A stretch of 64,000 bases of DNA from Oribacterium sp. P6A1 (GCF_000702885.1 NZ_JNKO01000011.1:42624-106623); one strand, 5' to 3'. Numbered from the stretch's first letter, positions 15,411 through 25,631 are shown. The notes: generated by a model from the letters alone, not told the origin. A program made the numbers and translations.

Positions 15411-16967
15411 TCAAACTACCTTTGTGGTCCACTTGGTGCAGTCCCAGATGTCTGTTGCGATGTCTCTGTAGAATTCGGGCTCATGGCAGACCATGAGGAT
15501 ACTGCCTTTGTACTCAAGAAGGGCTTTTTTCAGTTCTTCCTTTGCATCCGGGTCCAGATGGTTTGTGGGCTCGTCCAGAACCAGAATGTTAGATGGACGG
15601 TTCAGGAGCTTGCAGAGACGTACCTTGGCCTGCTCTCCTCCTGAAAGAACACGGATCTTGCTTTCTATATGCTGGCTTGTGAGCCCGCATTTTGCCAAAG
15701 CTGCCCGGACTTCGGACTGATTAAGTCCCGGGAACTCATCCCAGATTTCCTGAAGACTGGTGTTGTCATTGTCACCCGCAGTCTCCTGCTCGAAATATCC
15801 TATGTCGAGATTGTCACCAAGCTCAACTTTTCCGGAAATGGGCTCGATAAGTCCGAGAAGACTCTTGAGAAGAGTGGTTTTTCCGATACCGTTGGCACCT
15901 GTCATGACTATGCGTGAACCGCGCTCAAATTCAAGGTTCAGAGGGCTTGAAAGAGGCTCATCGTAACCGATAACCAGGTCATGAGTTGAAATCAGGTACT
16001 TGCCGGGAGTTTTTGAGTAAAGGAAATGGAACTCGGGTTTCGGCTTTTCCTGAATCTTGTCAATACGCTCCATCTTATCCAGCTTTTTCTGACGGGACAT
16101 GGCCATATTTCTCGTGGCAACACGGGCCTTGTTTCTCGCCACAAAATCCTCAAGATCCGCTATCTCCTGCTGCTGGCGTTTGTAAGCGGCATCCTGCTGA
16201 GCCTTCTGGGCCGCATAAACCTCTTCGAAGTGGTTATAGTCTCCCACGTAGCGGTTAAGCTGCCTGTTGTTCATATGATAGATAATGTTTATGACGCTGT
16301 TCAGGAACGGGATGTCATGGGATATCAGGATGAAGGCATTTTCATAGTCCTGAAGATACTTTTTGAGCCATGCTATATGATCCTCGTCAAGGTAGTTTGT
16401 GGGCTCGTCCAGAAGCAGGATCTCGGGCTTTTCAAGAAGAAGCTTTGCAAGGAGCACCTTGGTTCTCTGTCCGCCTGAAAGTTCTGTTACATCCCGGTCA
16501 AGTCCCAGATCCAGGAGTCCGAGAGCTCGTGCCACTTCATTGACTTTGGCATCTATAAGATAGAAATCATGGGCTGTGAGAAGCTCCTGAAGGGTTCCTG
16601 CCTCATCCATGTACTCAGCCATCTTCTCTTCGGAGGCTTCAGCCATCATGCCGTAAAGCTCATTGCAGCGTTCATCCCAACGGTATAGCTCGTCAAATGC
16701 GCTCTGAAGGACGGTTCCGATGGTCATTCCTGCCTGAAGCACCGCATGCTGGTCAAGATAACCCACCTTCACGTGCTTTGACCACTCTATCTTTCCTTCG
16801 TCAGGCTGCAGTTTTCCTGTGATAATGCTCATGAATGTGGACTTTCCTTCACCATTGGCACCCACAAGGCCGATATGCTCTCCCTTTAAAAGCCGGAAGG
16901 AAACGTCATCAAAGATGGCGCGGTCGCCGAAGCCATGGGTCAGGTGTTCAACATTTAAAATACTCAT
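15411..16967 (-). CDS. ABC-F family ribosome-associated ATPase
   Basis: This is a soluble protein with two ABC domains and no membrane part (518 residues). The first domain has GANGEGKST, LSGGQRTK and LLLDEPTNYLD. The second has GANGIGKTT, LSGGEQAK and LVLDEPTNHLD. A charged linker of about 80 residues (Gln/Lys/Arg-rich, PtIM type) lies between them. ABC-F proteins act at the ribosome, either rescuing stalled translation or protecting from antibiotics. Nothing here marks it as an acquired resistance type. I start at the ATG 16965-16967, 11 nt after GGAG. An upstream in-frame TTG at 17001-17003 lacks a site. A small perfect hairpin (16987-17002) lies just before the ribosome binding site. Confidence 0.9.
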   Translation of the reverse strand: MSILNVEHLTHGFGDRAIFDDVSFRLLKGEHIGLVGANGEGKSTFMSIITGKLQPDEGKIEWSKHVKVGYLDQHAVLQAGMTIGTVLQSAFDELYRWDERCNELYGMMAEASEEKMAEYMDEAGTLQELLTAHDFYLIDAKVNEVARALGLLDLGLDRDVTELSGGQRTKVLLAKLLLEKPEILLLDEPTNYLDEDHIAWLKKYLQDYENAFILISHDIPFLNSVINIIYHMNNRQLNRYVGDYNHFEEVYAAQKAQQDAAYKRQQQEIADLEDFVARNKARVATRNMAMSRQKKLDKMERIDKIQEKPKPEFHFLYSKTPGKYLISTHDLVIGYDEPLSSPLNLEFERGSRIVMTGANGIGKTTLLKSLLGLIEPISGKVELGDNLDIGYFEQETAGDNDNTSLQEIWDEFPGLNQSEVRAALAKCGLTSQHIESKIRVLSGGEQAKVRLCKLLNRPSNILVLDEPTNHLDPDAKEELKKALLEYKGSILMVCHEPEFYRDIATDIWDCTKWTTKVV

Positions 16968-16986
16968 AAATATAAATACTCCGTTC

Positions 16987-17002
16987 TGCCGGATTTCCGG
17001 CA
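16987..17002. repeat. Perfect small palindrome before the ABC-F ribosome binding site
   Basis: TGCCGGA and TCCGGCA meet around TT. In the mRNA it ends a few bases before the GGAG of the ABC-F gene, so it could influence initiation. The rest of the leader (17003-17254) is GC-rich with further short inverted pairs (for example GCCGAC/GTCGGC) but no ORF that I accept. Confidence 0.45.
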
Positions 17003-17254
17003 AGTGCTGGGAAAAATCATCTTAGCCGACACGAATGGGTTCTGTGAAGTACGTTATCCGGAGAGTCGGCCTGTTCAGTTCTCGTCAGTGGAAACATCAG
17101 TCCGGTGGGATGCGCTTCGCGCGGGCCGGTGCTATGGCAAGTCTCCTTCCGGAAACTGTCACAGGCCCAGAAGGACTGACATTAAATTCCGGATTCCTGC
17201 GGAAGCTTCCGCGAGAAGCTTTCACGAGTCTGGTGTGGCATGTCATATTTTTAT
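17003..17254. other. Leader region of the ABC-F gene without a gene
   Basis: GC-richer than other spacers, with several short inverted pairs. Short ORFs here overlap on both strands and lack ribosome binding sites. Regulation by attenuation is known for other ABC-F genes, but I cannot show a terminator/antiterminator pair here. Confidence 0.4.
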
Positions 17255-17296
17255 ACAAAAGAAAACCAGTATCAAGTTTCCTTGAATACTGGTTTT
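17255..17296 (-). terminator. Terminator of tRNA-Leu
   Basis: On the minus strand AAAACCAGTAT pairs with ATACTGGTTTT around a 13-nt loop, followed by CTTTTG, immediately after the tRNA 3' end. Confidence 0.83.
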
Positions 17297-17297
17297 A

Positions 17298-17383
17298 TGC
17301 CGGTAGCCGGGGTCGAACCGGCACGCCCATCACTGGGCACGGGATTTTAAGTCCCGAGCGTCTGCCTATTCCGCCATACCGGC
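17298..17383 (-). tRNA. tRNA-Leu (anticodon TAA)
   Basis: This is an 86-nt class II tRNA. The acceptor GCCGGTA pairs with TACCGGC and is followed by A73. The anticodon loop CTTAAAA sits in stem GGGA/TCCC, with a long variable arm and T arm CCGG-TTCGACC-CCGG type. CCA is not encoded. Confidence 0.94.
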
Positions 17384-17427
17384 AGCACCAAATTATAATA
17401 TAAGATATTTGGCTGCTTGTCAATAAT

Positions 17428-17478
17428 AAGAAATATTAATTATGCTCCGGCGAAGAAGAAATACTAATTATGCTCCGG
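17428..17478. repeat. 28-bp tandem duplication across the LCP stop codon
   Basis: A 23-bp segment at 17456-17478, which includes the LCP stop codon, recurs at 17428-17450 with one mismatch, giving a 28-bp period. The second copy lies after the stop and is not translated. Confidence 0.7.
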
Positions 17479-19327
17479 GACCGCCTGAGGGTCCTGCGGT
17501 GTCTCCCGCCGGAATTCCGCCCGGTCCTGCAGATGGGCCGTCGGAAGGTCCGAAAGAATCACCCGAATTATCCCCGGGATGTGACGGGAATTTATCCTGA
17601 GAATCTTCGGATTTTCCGGTGTTCTCAGAATCACCGGCTGTTTCTTTATCTGCCTTTTGTGAAGAGTCTTCTTTACCGGAATCGGTTTCTTTATCTTGTG
17701 CCTCTTCCTTCTTAGTCTCTTCGGCAGTCTCTATCTCTTCTATGGTCTCGGAAGTGGTCTCCTCTTCTGTTTCTGCCTCAGTGGTGGTTTCAGCTTCGGT
17801 TGTTTCCTTTGTCTTTGTTTCTTCGGCCTTTGTTTCCGTTGTTTTGCTTTCGGAGTCCTTCTTCGTTTCTGCCGCTGTTTCATCGGAGGCTCTGGTGATT
17901 CCGGTTCCGCCTCCTATTTTCGGGATGTCGGCATTCTGAAGCTCGCCTATTCCGGTTTTTTCCTGAATATGGGCGGAGATTTTCTTAACTGTATCATTCA
18001 GAGTGAAGTTTGCAGCGTCATCACCGTAAAGGAAGGGGTGAAGCTGCAAAACGTTTGAAGCCAGGGTTGCCGGAACTACCACGTCCATCTTTCCGACGAG
18101 AGTTGTATCTCTTGAGAACGGGAAGCCAACAGCATTTGCCAGATTATAATTCTTGACATTCTTTGCCATATCCAGCACATCATCAAGGCCTATGCTGGTC
18201 TTTACCTCTGACATCACCGTCATGGCAGTTGCTGCCAATGTCTTCTTATCCGCTGTTTTGGCCTTCTCTATAGCGAGCTGCAAAACCTTACGCTGACGGG
18301 CTGTACGGTTGAAGTCTGTATCCATGAGACGGAGTCTTCCGTAGGCAACAGCCTGCACACCGTCCAGATGGTTCATTCCGCTGTGCTCAAGCTGTACCGA
18401 ACCAAGTCCGGTGGAGTTTACAGTCTCAGTGATAAAAGCATTGATATACTTGAACTCTGAGTCACTGATGTCGAGATCAATGCCGCCAAGCATGGTTATT
18501 CCCTCTGCCACCGCTTTCCAGTTGAAGGTTACGTAATCATCGATATCAAGCTGCAGATTGCGCTCCAGTGCCGCTATGGCCTGCTCGTAGCCACCCTTGA
18601 AATAGGCCTCGTTTATCTTGTGGTAGTTGCCTTCATCATCGATCTGGAGGTAAGAATCCCGGTATACGGAGGTAAGATTAACATCTCCGGTCCTTCTGTT
18701 GATACTTGCCACCATGATGACATCACTGAGGGCTCCGGCGCCTAAATTTCCGTCACGGGAATCCACACCGAAAACCGCTACTGTCCAGTATTTAGGCTTC
18801 ATGAGATTCTTTATCTGGCTCCATGCAAAGAAGCCTCCGACAATTACAAGCACACATATAAGAACAGTTGCTATAATGCGTTTTACAGGGCTTTTGCCTC
18901 GTCTTCCCGGGCGAATAACGGAACCGGATGCAGTGTTTCTGCCGCGTGCTGCCGAACCATTTCTGACTGAACCGGGACGTACGGTATTGTCTTTTTCGTA
19001 AAGCCTCTCGTTTTCAAAGGCCTCCTGTTCAAGATCAGCCAGATTCCTGTTTACGGCGCTGCTTCTGTAGCCGGTATTTCCGGATCTGCCGGGATTCGGT
19101 CTCCTGTCGGCTGATTCCGCTCTGTATCTTCCGTCATAGCTTTCGTCGTATCTGCTGCCTGATGATCTTCTTCCGGTATGATTTGGAACATCTATGAAAT
19201 CATCCTCGTATGAAGCTTTATTTCTTTCCGACCGGGCACGCATTTCTGAAAGGCGTTCTTCGGAACCCTTAGACCGTGCTGTCCTTCGCGGAAGACGGGA
19301 AAACTCGTCGTAATCTGAAGTTTTCAT
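17468..19327 (-). CDS. LytR-CpsA-Psr (LCP) family cell-wall ligase with long tails
   Basis: LCP enzymes move undecaprenyl-linked glycopolymers such as teichoic acids onto peptidoglycan. The 619 residues comprise a cytosolic Arg/Ser-rich N-terminus (about 1-150), one membrane segment (about 152-172, IATVLICVLVIVGGFFAW), the LCP domain (about 180-400), and a C-terminal tail. In the LCP domain I see the conserved patterns GVDSRDG, SDVIMVASINRRTGDVNLTSVYRDSYL, and GRLRLMDTDFNRTARQRKVL. The tail (from about 490) is almost pure Thr/Glu/Lys/Ser, then Gly/Pro/Asp, and is probably disordered on the outside. An additional domain of about 90 residues follows the LCP core. It has GGAGATATT before the ATG and an extended -10 upstream. 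Confidence 0.9.
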   Translation of the reverse strand: MKTSDYDEFSRLPRRTARSKGSEERLSEMRARSERNKASYEDDFIDVPNHTGRRSSGSRYDESYDGRYRAESADRRPNPGRSGNTGYRSSAVNRNLADLEQEAFENERLYEKDNTVRPGSVRNGSAARGRNTASGSVIRPGRRGKSPVKRIIATVLICVLVIVGGFFAWSQIKNLMKPKYWTVAVFGVDSRDGNLGAGALSDVIMVASINRRTGDVNLTSVYRDSYLQIDDEGNYHKINEAYFKGGYEQAIAALERNLQLDIDDYVTFNWKAVAEGITMLGGIDLDISDSEFKYINAFITETVNSTGLGSVQLEHSGMNHLDGVQAVAYGRLRLMDTDFNRTARQRKVLQLAIEKAKTADKKTLAATAMTVMSEVKTSIGLDDVLDMAKNVKNYNLANAVGFPFSRDTTLVGKMDVVVPATLASNVLQLHPFLYGDDAANFTLNDTVKKISAHIQEKTGIGELQNADIPKIGGGTGITRASDETAAETKKDSESKTTETKAEETKTKETTEAETTTEAETEEETTSETIEEIETAEETKKEEAQDKETDSGKEDSSQKADKETAGDSENTGKSEDSQDKFPSHPGDNSGDSFGPSDGPSAGPGGIPAGDTAGPSGGPGA

Positions 19328-19457
19328 AATATCTCCATTCCTCTGTTTTGTGCTTCAGACTATCTGAAGCCTTGATGGTTTGAGTACCATAAGTATCTGT
19401 CATTCAAATGGATGCCTGCATGACTCATTCATCCTGACATCTGTTTAAAGCAGAGGA

Positions 19458-19466
19458 ATTATAGCA
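19458..19466 (-). promoter_or_regulatory. Extended -10 promoter element of the LCP gene
   Basis: TGCTATAAT on the minus strand. There is no good -35 box (the region is T-rich). It lies about 130 bp before the LCP start. Confidence 0.5.
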
Positions 19467-19584
19467 GAGTGCCAATGGGAAAAAAAGCGTTTTAACAGTA
19501 TCGACAGTGGAAATTAAAGCGAAATTAATAAAAGATGTGAGTGTCAAAAGTCGATAGCGGCCCCCTTCGTGCTTCCGTTTATAT

Positions 19585-19617
19585 CAAAAAAAAGAGCTCC
19601 GCGTCGCTGCGGAGCCC
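19585..19617 (-). terminator. Terminator of the V-type ATPase operon
   Basis: On the minus strand GGGCTCCGC pairs with GCGGAGCTC around AGCGAC and is followed by eight T. It lies about 35 bp after the K subunit stop. Confidence 0.92.
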
Positions 19618-19649
19618 TTTCGTAAACATTATACGTATCGAAAGATCGA

Positions 19650-20102
19650 TTACTTGATTGTTGCTGTGTTGAGAAGCAGCATGCAGAATACCAGTGCGAA
19701 AAGAGCAACTGTCTCGATGACACCGATTACTACGAAGTAGTTTGCGGTACCCTTTCCGGTAGCGCCAAGAGCGTCAGCAGAAGCTGCTGCAGCCTTGCCC
19801 TGGAAGAATGCTGAGAATCCGATTGCGATTCCGCCGAAGATACCGATACCCAGTGAAAGAGCCGGATCAATGGTTCCTGCGTTCCATGCACTTGCGATGA
19901 AGTTCATAAGAAGGAAACCGTAAATTGTCTGTGTAAGAGGTGCACCTGCAAAAGCTGTCATGATGAATGGAGCCTGCTTGCCGGCTGCGTAGCACTTCTT
20001 CCATGCTCCTACTGCTGCCTGTCCTGCCATACCTGCACCAAAAGCTGATCCTAATGCAGACAGACCAAGTGCTGCTGCCATACCAATATAAGCGATATTC
20101 AT
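19650..20102 (-). CDS. ntpK: V-type ATPase subunit K (rotor ring)
   Basis: This is the membrane rotor subunit, a double-hairpin protein of 150 residues with four membrane helices in two homologous halves. The ion-binding carboxylate is Glu130 (GVIETVALF) in helix 4; the first half has no equivalent acid. Thr57-Gln58 in helix 2 (APLTQTIYGF) and Gln101 (FQGKAAAA) match in kind and position the polar sodium ligands known from Enterococcus hirae NtpK (Thr, Gln, Gln, Glu). A sodium-pumping ring is therefore likely. It is the last gene of the operon, 30 bp after subunit I, with AAAGGAGAAAGACT before the ATG. Confidence 0.95.
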   Translation of the reverse strand: MNIAYIGMAAALGLSALGSAFGAGMAGQAAVGAWKKCYAAGKQAPFIMTAFAGAPLTQTIYGFLLMNFIASAWNAGTIDPALSLGIGIFGGIAIGFSAFFQGKAAAASADALGATGKGTANYFVVIGVIETVALFALVFCMLLLNTATIK

Positions 20103-20132
20103 AGTCTTTCTCCTTTAAATTTAGATTTGAAC

Positions 20133-21977
20133 TTAATTCTTTATTTTATCGTTCATTTTAAATGGATCATACGCTGTACCTGTCCACTCGAGACCAACCT
20201 GTCCGGAGAACTCAAGTACGTTAAGACGTACGCCATGAACTACTACTGAAAGGATACACATAACGATATTTATTACGTGTCCGATGATCACAACTATAGC
20301 TCCCGCTATGATGAGCGGTCCTGAGGACATACCGGCTGCCATGTTGTTGAAACTCTGTGAGATCGCAAGACCTGCCATTCCGACTGCAAAAAGTCTGATG
20401 TAACTCATTACGTTACCGAAACAGCTGATGGTGTTCAGGAAGCTTGTGAATGCTCCTCCGAGACCTGCCTTAACTCCCTCAGCAAAGCTCATTCCCGGAG
20501 CCATGCCGCTGAAAAGAACTACAAGCACGAAGCCTACGCCGATTGCGGCAAAGACCGGTGCGATCTGGATGCTCTCTCCTATTACCAGGTAAAGTGAAAG
20601 GAGATACATGCCTACGATGGTGATCATCCATCCTATATCCGATACAAAGCTTAGATCCTTTTCTCCCAGCTTCTTCTTAACAGCAAGCAAACTTCCGACT
20701 TCCATCTGAAGTGCTCCGATTGAGAAGGAGAATTTCATGATGTTGCTCTGCTGCTCTGCTCCGGTAAGTCCGAAATATTCAGGATAGTTCGCAAATCCCG
20801 GAAGTACCATCGCCTTTAAGACAGGTACGTTCATTGCCGATTCCATACCGAACCAGGTTCCTGTAACGGCACCCCAGATAACGGTTGAAATAGAAAGGAC
20901 AAGAAGCAGGAATACAGGTGTTGTAAGCTTCTTGGTCTTTGCAATAATTGCGATGGCGGCAATCAGGAAGATCATTCCGTATCCTCCGTCACCGATGATC
21001 ATCGCGAAGAACAGTGCAAAGAATATCAGGAACCAAAGCGAGATATCCGCCTCTCTGTAACCGGGAAGGATTCCCAGCATATCGTAAAGCGGTGAAATAA
21101 GCTTAGTCACCTTGTTATAACGGAGCTTTGTAGGGATGGTTTCATCTTCCGGTGAAACATCTTCTACGGCATAAGCCCAGTTGTTTGTCTTGGCACCCGC
21201 CTTGAATGTCTCGAGATCGACTTCGGGGATATAACCGGAAATCCAAACCAGCTTTTCATCGCATTCTGCTGTCTCACTGGCGGAAGAAAAGTCTTCTTCG
21301 TTCTGAGCCTTCAGCATCTGAGCCTGGAAGCTGTTTTCATATGCGGCTGTATCTGTAAGTGTCTTGACACATTCGGATTCTTCCTTTCGGAAAACATCCA
21401 TATCCTTACGGAGTTCATCCAGTCCCTTTTCGGGAAGGGAGAATTCCGTAGCCGGAATATCCGGCGGAAGTGTTCCAATTACTGCAAGTGTATCGGTCTT
21501 TTCTACTGATGCGAGTCTGATGGACTTAATGTTCTCGTCCTTAAGTATCTGTTCACACTCAGCCTGACCTACCCTGTAAAAATGGAGGTCGAAGCCGAGC
21601 TTCCGGAGCTCTCTTACATCAGAAGGAGAAAAACTTCCCCAGGGCTCAATTCTTTCAATCTCGGCCGCGGTACTGGATATCTCCTGAGAAAGACTGTCTT
21701 TTTTACTGAGCGCCGCTTTGGCACTCTTGTACATTTTGTCAAATGCTTCGTCAGAAAGAACCGGAGGAACCGGGGTTTCCTTTGATTTCTTATCCGGCGC
21801 ATAATCGAGAAGTCGGGAAACTGTTTTTGCAAGATCACTGAACTTTTCTGTTGCAGCGTGGGTTGCGCTCTTCCTCTCTTTAATGTGCAGGAGACCTAAA
21901 TCACGTAAGCCCTCCAGCATTTCATCTTTATGAGAAACAGTGGTAACGACGTGGACCATTTTCATCTTTTCTATCAT
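20133..21977 (-). CDS. ntpI: V-type ATPase subunit I (stator a-subunit)
   Basis: Subunit I is the membrane stator that forms the ion half-channels and ties the peripheral stalk to the membrane. At 614 residues it has a cytosolic coiled N-terminal half (about 1-320) and a C-terminal half with about seven to eight membrane segments (about 325-590). That length is on the short side for the family (about 600-660). The buried Arg expected in the penultimate helices is plausibly in SYIRLFAVGMAG. Its ATG overlaps the subunit D stop (ATGA). Confidence 0.93.
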   Translation of the reverse strand: MIEKMKMVHVVTTVSHKDEMLEGLRDLGLLHIKERKSATHAATEKFSDLAKTVSRLLDYAPDKKSKETPVPPVLSDEAFDKMYKSAKAALSKKDSLSQEISSTAAEIERIEPWGSFSPSDVRELRKLGFDLHFYRVGQAECEQILKDENIKSIRLASVEKTDTLAVIGTLPPDIPATEFSLPEKGLDELRKDMDVFRKEESECVKTLTDTAAYENSFQAQMLKAQNEEDFSSASETAECDEKLVWISGYIPEVDLETFKAGAKTNNWAYAVEDVSPEDETIPTKLRYNKVTKLISPLYDMLGILPGYREADISLWFLIFFALFFAMIIGDGGYGMIFLIAAIAIIAKTKKLTTPVFLLLVLSISTVIWGAVTGTWFGMESAMNVPVLKAMVLPGFANYPEYFGLTGAEQQSNIMKFSFSIGALQMEVGSLLAVKKKLGEKDLSFVSDIGWMITIVGMYLLSLYLVIGESIQIAPVFAAIGVGFVLVVLFSGMAPGMSFAEGVKAGLGGAFTSFLNTISCFGNVMSYIRLFAVGMAGLAISQSFNNMAAGMSSGPLIIAGAIVVIIGHVINIVMCILSVVVHGVRLNVLEFSGQVGLEWTGTAYDPFKMNDKIKN

Positions 21978-22588
21978 CGGCCTACCTCCACAAGTTTCTT
22001 CTTTGAAATCTTTCCGCGTACAACTGCGGCAGTCTGCTGGTCACCGAGATAAACACCGATGACGCGGATATTTTCCTTTGCCTCCGGTATCTTGACCTTT
22101 TCGAAGAGGTTTACTCTCTGTGATGTGGAGCGAAGCTCCTTATCCAGAAGTTCAACCTGCTTTCTTAAGGTAGATACCAATGCATCCAGACGCGCAATCT
22201 CACGCAGTTTTATAAGTGCAGTATCGACCCATAAAGGATAGTCATCAACGCTGTAGGATATGTCCTTGAAGGTGAGCTCCTTGAAAGCCGGGAGCTTTAC
22301 ACCGGCGATGTTCTCAGTCGTAACAATTACTTTGTCAGGCTGCACCAGGTTGTTCAGCTGCTTCTCTGCGTCGAACAGGGTGTTCTCCGCGAAAACAGCG
22401 ATCCATTCATCAAGGTTTCCTATCATATCCTCACGCTCAGACTGCTTCTTTTCAAGATCAGCCTTTATCTGCATGATTACCGACTGAAGCTGCTGTTTCT
22501 TTAGCTGCAGGGTAGGCAGATAACGTTGATACTGTTTCAGGTGATCTTTCTGCACTTTCTGTTCATTTTTAGTGAGTTTGATCGCCAT
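21974..22588 (-). CDS. ntpD: V-type ATPase subunit D (central stalk)
   Basis: Subunit D is the central rotor shaft that turns inside the A3B3 head. Its 204 residues form two long helices (about 5-75 and 120-190) around a short middle domain, the expected pattern. The start ATG has AAAGGAGCAGTTT before it. The gene is 11 bp downstream of subunit B and overlaps subunit I by 4 bp. No gene for subunit F, its usual partner in the shaft, is present in this operon. Confidence 0.93.
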   Translation of the reverse strand: MAIKLTKNEQKVQKDHLKQYQRYLPTLQLKKQQLQSVIMQIKADLEKKQSEREDMIGNLDEWIAVFAENTLFDAEKQLNNLVQPDKVIVTTENIAGVKLPAFKELTFKDISYSVDDYPLWVDTALIKLREIARLDALVSTLRKQVELLDKELRSTSQRVNLFEKVKIPEAKENIRVIGVYLGDQQTAAVVRGKISKKKLVEVGR

Positions 22589-22599
22589 AAACTGCTCCT

Positions 22600-23892
22600 T
22601 TAATCATCCAATGTCTTTGGCCATCTTTCCTTGATAAGACTTGTCTTAAGACCGGTTTCGTTAGGCTCAAAGCAATCTGCAAGGATTTCCCATCCGAGAT
22701 CAAGAGCAGCTTCCAGCGGAATGTTTACACTGAGGTCCATAAGCTTGGACTCAAACATTTCACCATACTTAAGAAGCTTGTCATCCCATGCACTCATGGT
22801 AAAGCCCATTGACTTCTTCTCAAGACTTTCCTTGTACTGTGCATAAAGCTTGATCATACCATCCATCAGTGCACGATGGTCATCACGGGTCTTGCCGTTG
22901 ACGTTCTGCTTAAGTCTGGACAGAGAACCGAATGGCTCGATATGTCCGTTCTTTAAGTAGAACTGACCCTCTGTGATATATCCCGTGTTATCAGGTACAG
23001 GGTGGGTAACGTCATCACCCGGCATGGTAGTAACACCGAGGATAGTGATGGAACCTGCGCCTTCGATGGCAACCGCCTTCTCATAACGGGAAGCGAGCAT
23101 ACTGTAAAGGTCTCCCGGGTAACCACGGTTGGAAGGAACCTGCTCCATGGTGATTGCGAGCTCCTTCTGAGCATCACAGTAGCTGGTCATATCTGTAAGA
23201 AGTACAAGTACCTTCTTGCCCTCAAGAGCGAACTGCTCTGCAACGGCAAGTGACATATCAGGAACCAGTGTACTCTCAACGGTAGGATCCGCAGCAGTGT
23301 GAATGAACATAACTGTGTGGCTCATAGCGCCGCCCTTTTCAAGGGTGTCCTTGAATGACAGATAGTCATCATACTTAAGACCCATACCACCGAGAACGAT
23401 TACGTCAACCTCTGCCTGAAGAGCGATTCTTGCAAGCAGCTGGTTGTAAGGTTCTCCGGATACTGAGAAGATAGGAAGCTTCTGGCTCTCTACCAGTGTA
23501 TTGAAGAGGTCGATCATCGGGATACCGGTACGGATCATCTTCTTCGGAACGATACGCTTAGCCGGGTTGAATGAAGGACCGCCGATATCGATCATGTTAT
23601 CCTTGAGAGCAGGGCCGTTGTCTCTTGGAACACCTGCACCGTTAAAGATACGGCCTAAAAGGTGCTCTGAGAAAGAAACCTGCATGGGTCTTCCGAGGAA
23701 ACGTACAGGATCGTTAGTACTTACACCCTGAGCGCCTGCGAAGACCTGAAGAGAAACCATATCTCTGTCGAGCTTGATAACATTGGCATAGCTGTCACCA
23801 ACGAGAGCGAGGTCTCCGTTACGGATGCCATCGGCTCTGACGGTGATAACGTTGCCGACTATTGACTCAATTTTTGTATATACTTTCTGCAT
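22600..23892 (-). CDS. ntpB: V-type ATPase subunit B
   Basis: This is the non-catalytic nucleotide-binding subunit of the A3B3 head (430 residues). The usual B-type sequence is seen: [55 protein letters not shown] (outlined here by its parts), and [17 protein letters not shown]. The Walker A lysine is absent, as is normal for B subunits. It is somewhat shorter than the ~460 residues of Enterococcus NtpB, as in spirochaete/Bacteroides-type operons. AGGAGGTCTT precedes the ATG, and it lies 8 bp after subunit A. Confidence 0.94.
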   Translation of the reverse strand: MQKVYTKIESIVGNVITVRADGIRNGDLALVGDSYANVIKLDRDMVSLQVFAGAQGVSTNDPVRFLGRPMQVSFSEHLLGRIFNGAGVPRDNGPALKDNMIDIGGPSFNPAKRIVPKKMIRTGIPMIDLFNTLVESQKLPIFSVSGEPYNQLLARIALQAEVDVIVLGGMGLKYDDYLSFKDTLEKGGAMSHTVMFIHTAADPTVESTLVPDMSLAVAEQFALEGKKVLVLLTDMTSYCDAQKELAITMEQVPSNRGYPGDLYSMLASRYEKAVAIEGAGSITILGVTTMPGDDVTHPVPDNTGYITEGQFYLKNGHIEPFGSLSRLKQNVNGKTRDDHRALMDGMIKLYAQYKESLEKKSMGFTMSAWDDKLLKYGEMFESKLMDLSVNIPLEAALDLGWEILADCFEPNETGLKTSLIKERWPKTLDD

Positions 23893-23900
23893 AAGACCTC

Positions 23901-25631
23901 CTAAGCTAATGCCTTTGATTTAAAGAAATCTGTGATCTTATTCTTCTGAGCTTCAAATTCAGGTGTTTCAAAAACAGTTCCGTGCCAATCAAGGAATTCC
24001 TGTCTTAACTGGTTGAAGAAAGAACGGATCTCATCTTTATCTTCGAGGTCATATTTAAGCATCAATGCTTCGTAGAGAACATCGAATTCAATACGCTGTC
24101 TCTCCGGAAGGCATGCTGCATCGATAGGATCAAATGAGTTCTGCTGCAGATAAACGGCATCCAGCAGCTCACCCTTCTGATAAGTGATGTAGTCTTCTGC
24201 TGTGGTACCTTCCTCACCGATAACCTTCATCATCTGGTTGATCTCGATACTTCTGCGGAGGATTCCGCGGGCCTTTTCAACGAGATCCATATCGATGATT
24301 CCCGGATACTTTGACCAGGACTCCATAGGGTCGATGGCAGGATACTTACGTGCATCGGATCTTTCACGGGAAAGTCCGTGGAAAGCACCTACAACCTTAA
24401 GAGTTGCCTGTGTAACAGGCTCTTCGAAGTTACCGCCGGCAGGTGATACTGTACCACCGATGGTTACTGAACCAATAGAACCATCCTTCAGACGAACCTT
24501 TCCGGCTCTCTCATAGAAGGAAGCGATGGTTGACTCAAGGTAAGCAGGGAATGCTTCCTCGCCCGGGATTTCCTCAAGACGTCCGCTCATCTCTCTCATG
24601 GCCTGAGCCCAACGTGATGTTGAGTCTGCAAGAAGGAGAACATTGAGTCCCATCTGTCTGTAATACTCTGCGATAGTTACGGCTGTGTAGCAGGATGCTT
24701 CTCTCGCTGCAACAGGCATGGAAGAAGTGTTACAGATGATAACTGTTCTTTCCATAAGTGAACGGCCTGTACGAGGGTCATCCAGCTCAGGGAATTCTGT
24801 AAGAACTTCAACTACCTCACCGGCACGCTCTCCGCAGGCAGCGATGATAACGATATCCGCTTCTCCGTTTTTAGCCTCCATGTGCTGAAGAACTGTCTTA
24901 CCGGCTCCGAAAGGTCCGGGTACACAGAAGGTACCGCCCTTTGCTACAGGAAGGAATGCATCTACGCATCGAAGCTTCATGATAAGCGGCTCATCAGGCT
25001 TCAGTCTCTCTTCGTAACACTTGATAGGCTGCTTTACAGGCTGAGTGATGACCATGGAAAGCTCCTTCTCCTCTCCTGCGCCGTTTGCGATAACGCAGAT
25101 TGTGGAACGGACATTGTATGAGCCCTTTTCCTTAATAGACTTAACTGTCCAGTCACTTCCCTTTAATGTGAACGGAACCATGATACGGTGGGTGAAGATA
25201 CCCTCCGGAACAGTTCCGATAGTGTCTCCTGCGGAAACCGGGTCTCCGACCTTCGCTACAGGAGTGAATTCCCAATCCTTATCCGGGATAGCGTCAAGGT
25301 ATACACCTCTCTGAAGGAAGAAACCGCACTTTTCTGCAAGCTCAGGAAGTGGGTTCTGAAGTCCGTCATAGATCTGAGTCAGAATTCCCGGTCCCAGATC
25401 AACGCTCATCAGTTCTCCGGTGAATTCTACCGGATCCCCGATTTTGATGCCGTTTGACATCTCATAAATCTGCATACTGGCTACACCGTTAGTAATACGG
25501 ATGACCTCGCCCTTCAGGCGCTTATCGTCTACAAGAATATAACCAACCTCATTCTTGCGGACAGCACCTTCAAAGCTGACATTCGCCAAGTTACTGTTGA
25601 TGCCAGTCACATGTCCTGTTACTGTTTCCAT
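23901..25631 (-). CDS. ntpA: V-type ATPase catalytic subunit A
   Basis: This is the catalytic subunit that hydrolyses or makes ATP (576 residues). The P-loop is GPFGAGKTV, followed by [13 protein letters not shown] (the catalytic Glu region) and [21 protein letters not shown]. The A-specific non-homologous region (about 90-200) is present. ATG is preceded by GGGAGACTTAT. Gene order E-DUF2764-A-B-D-I-K is the arrangement found in spirochaete, chlamydia and Bacteroidetes V-ATPases, not the Enterococcus order. Confidence 0.95.
   Translation of the reverse strand: METVTGHVTGINSNLANVSFEGAVRKNEVGYILVDDKRLKGEVIRITNGVASMQIYEMSNGIKIGDPVEFTGELMSVDLGPGILTQIYDGLQNPLPELAEKCGFFLQRGVYLDAIPDKDWEFTPVAKVGDPVSAGDTIGTVPEGIFTHRIMVPFTLKGSDWTVKSIKEKGSYNVRSTICVIANGAGEEKELSMVITQPVKQPIKCYEERLKPDEPLIMKLRCVDAFLPVAKGGTFCVPGPFGAGKTVLQHMEAKNGEADIVIIAACGERAGEVVEVLTEFPELDDPRTGRSLMERTVIICNTSSMPVAAREASCYTAVTIAEYYRQMGLNVLLLADSTSRWAQAMREMSGRLEEIPGEEAFPAYLESTIASFYERAGKVRLKDGSIGSVTIGGTVSPAGGNFEEPVTQATLKVVGAFHGLSRERSDARKYPAIDPMESWSKYPGIIDMDLVEKARGILRRSIEINQMMKVIGEEGTTAEDYITYQKGELLDAVYLQQNSFDPIDAACLPERQRIEFDVLYEALMLKYDLEDKDEIRSFFNQLRQEFLDWHGTVFETPEFEAQKNKITDFFKSKALA

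Noticed and set aside
15241..15432. Short minus-strand ORFs after tRNA-Ser
   Set aside because: They cross the tRNA-Ser and ABC-F terminators and have no start signals.
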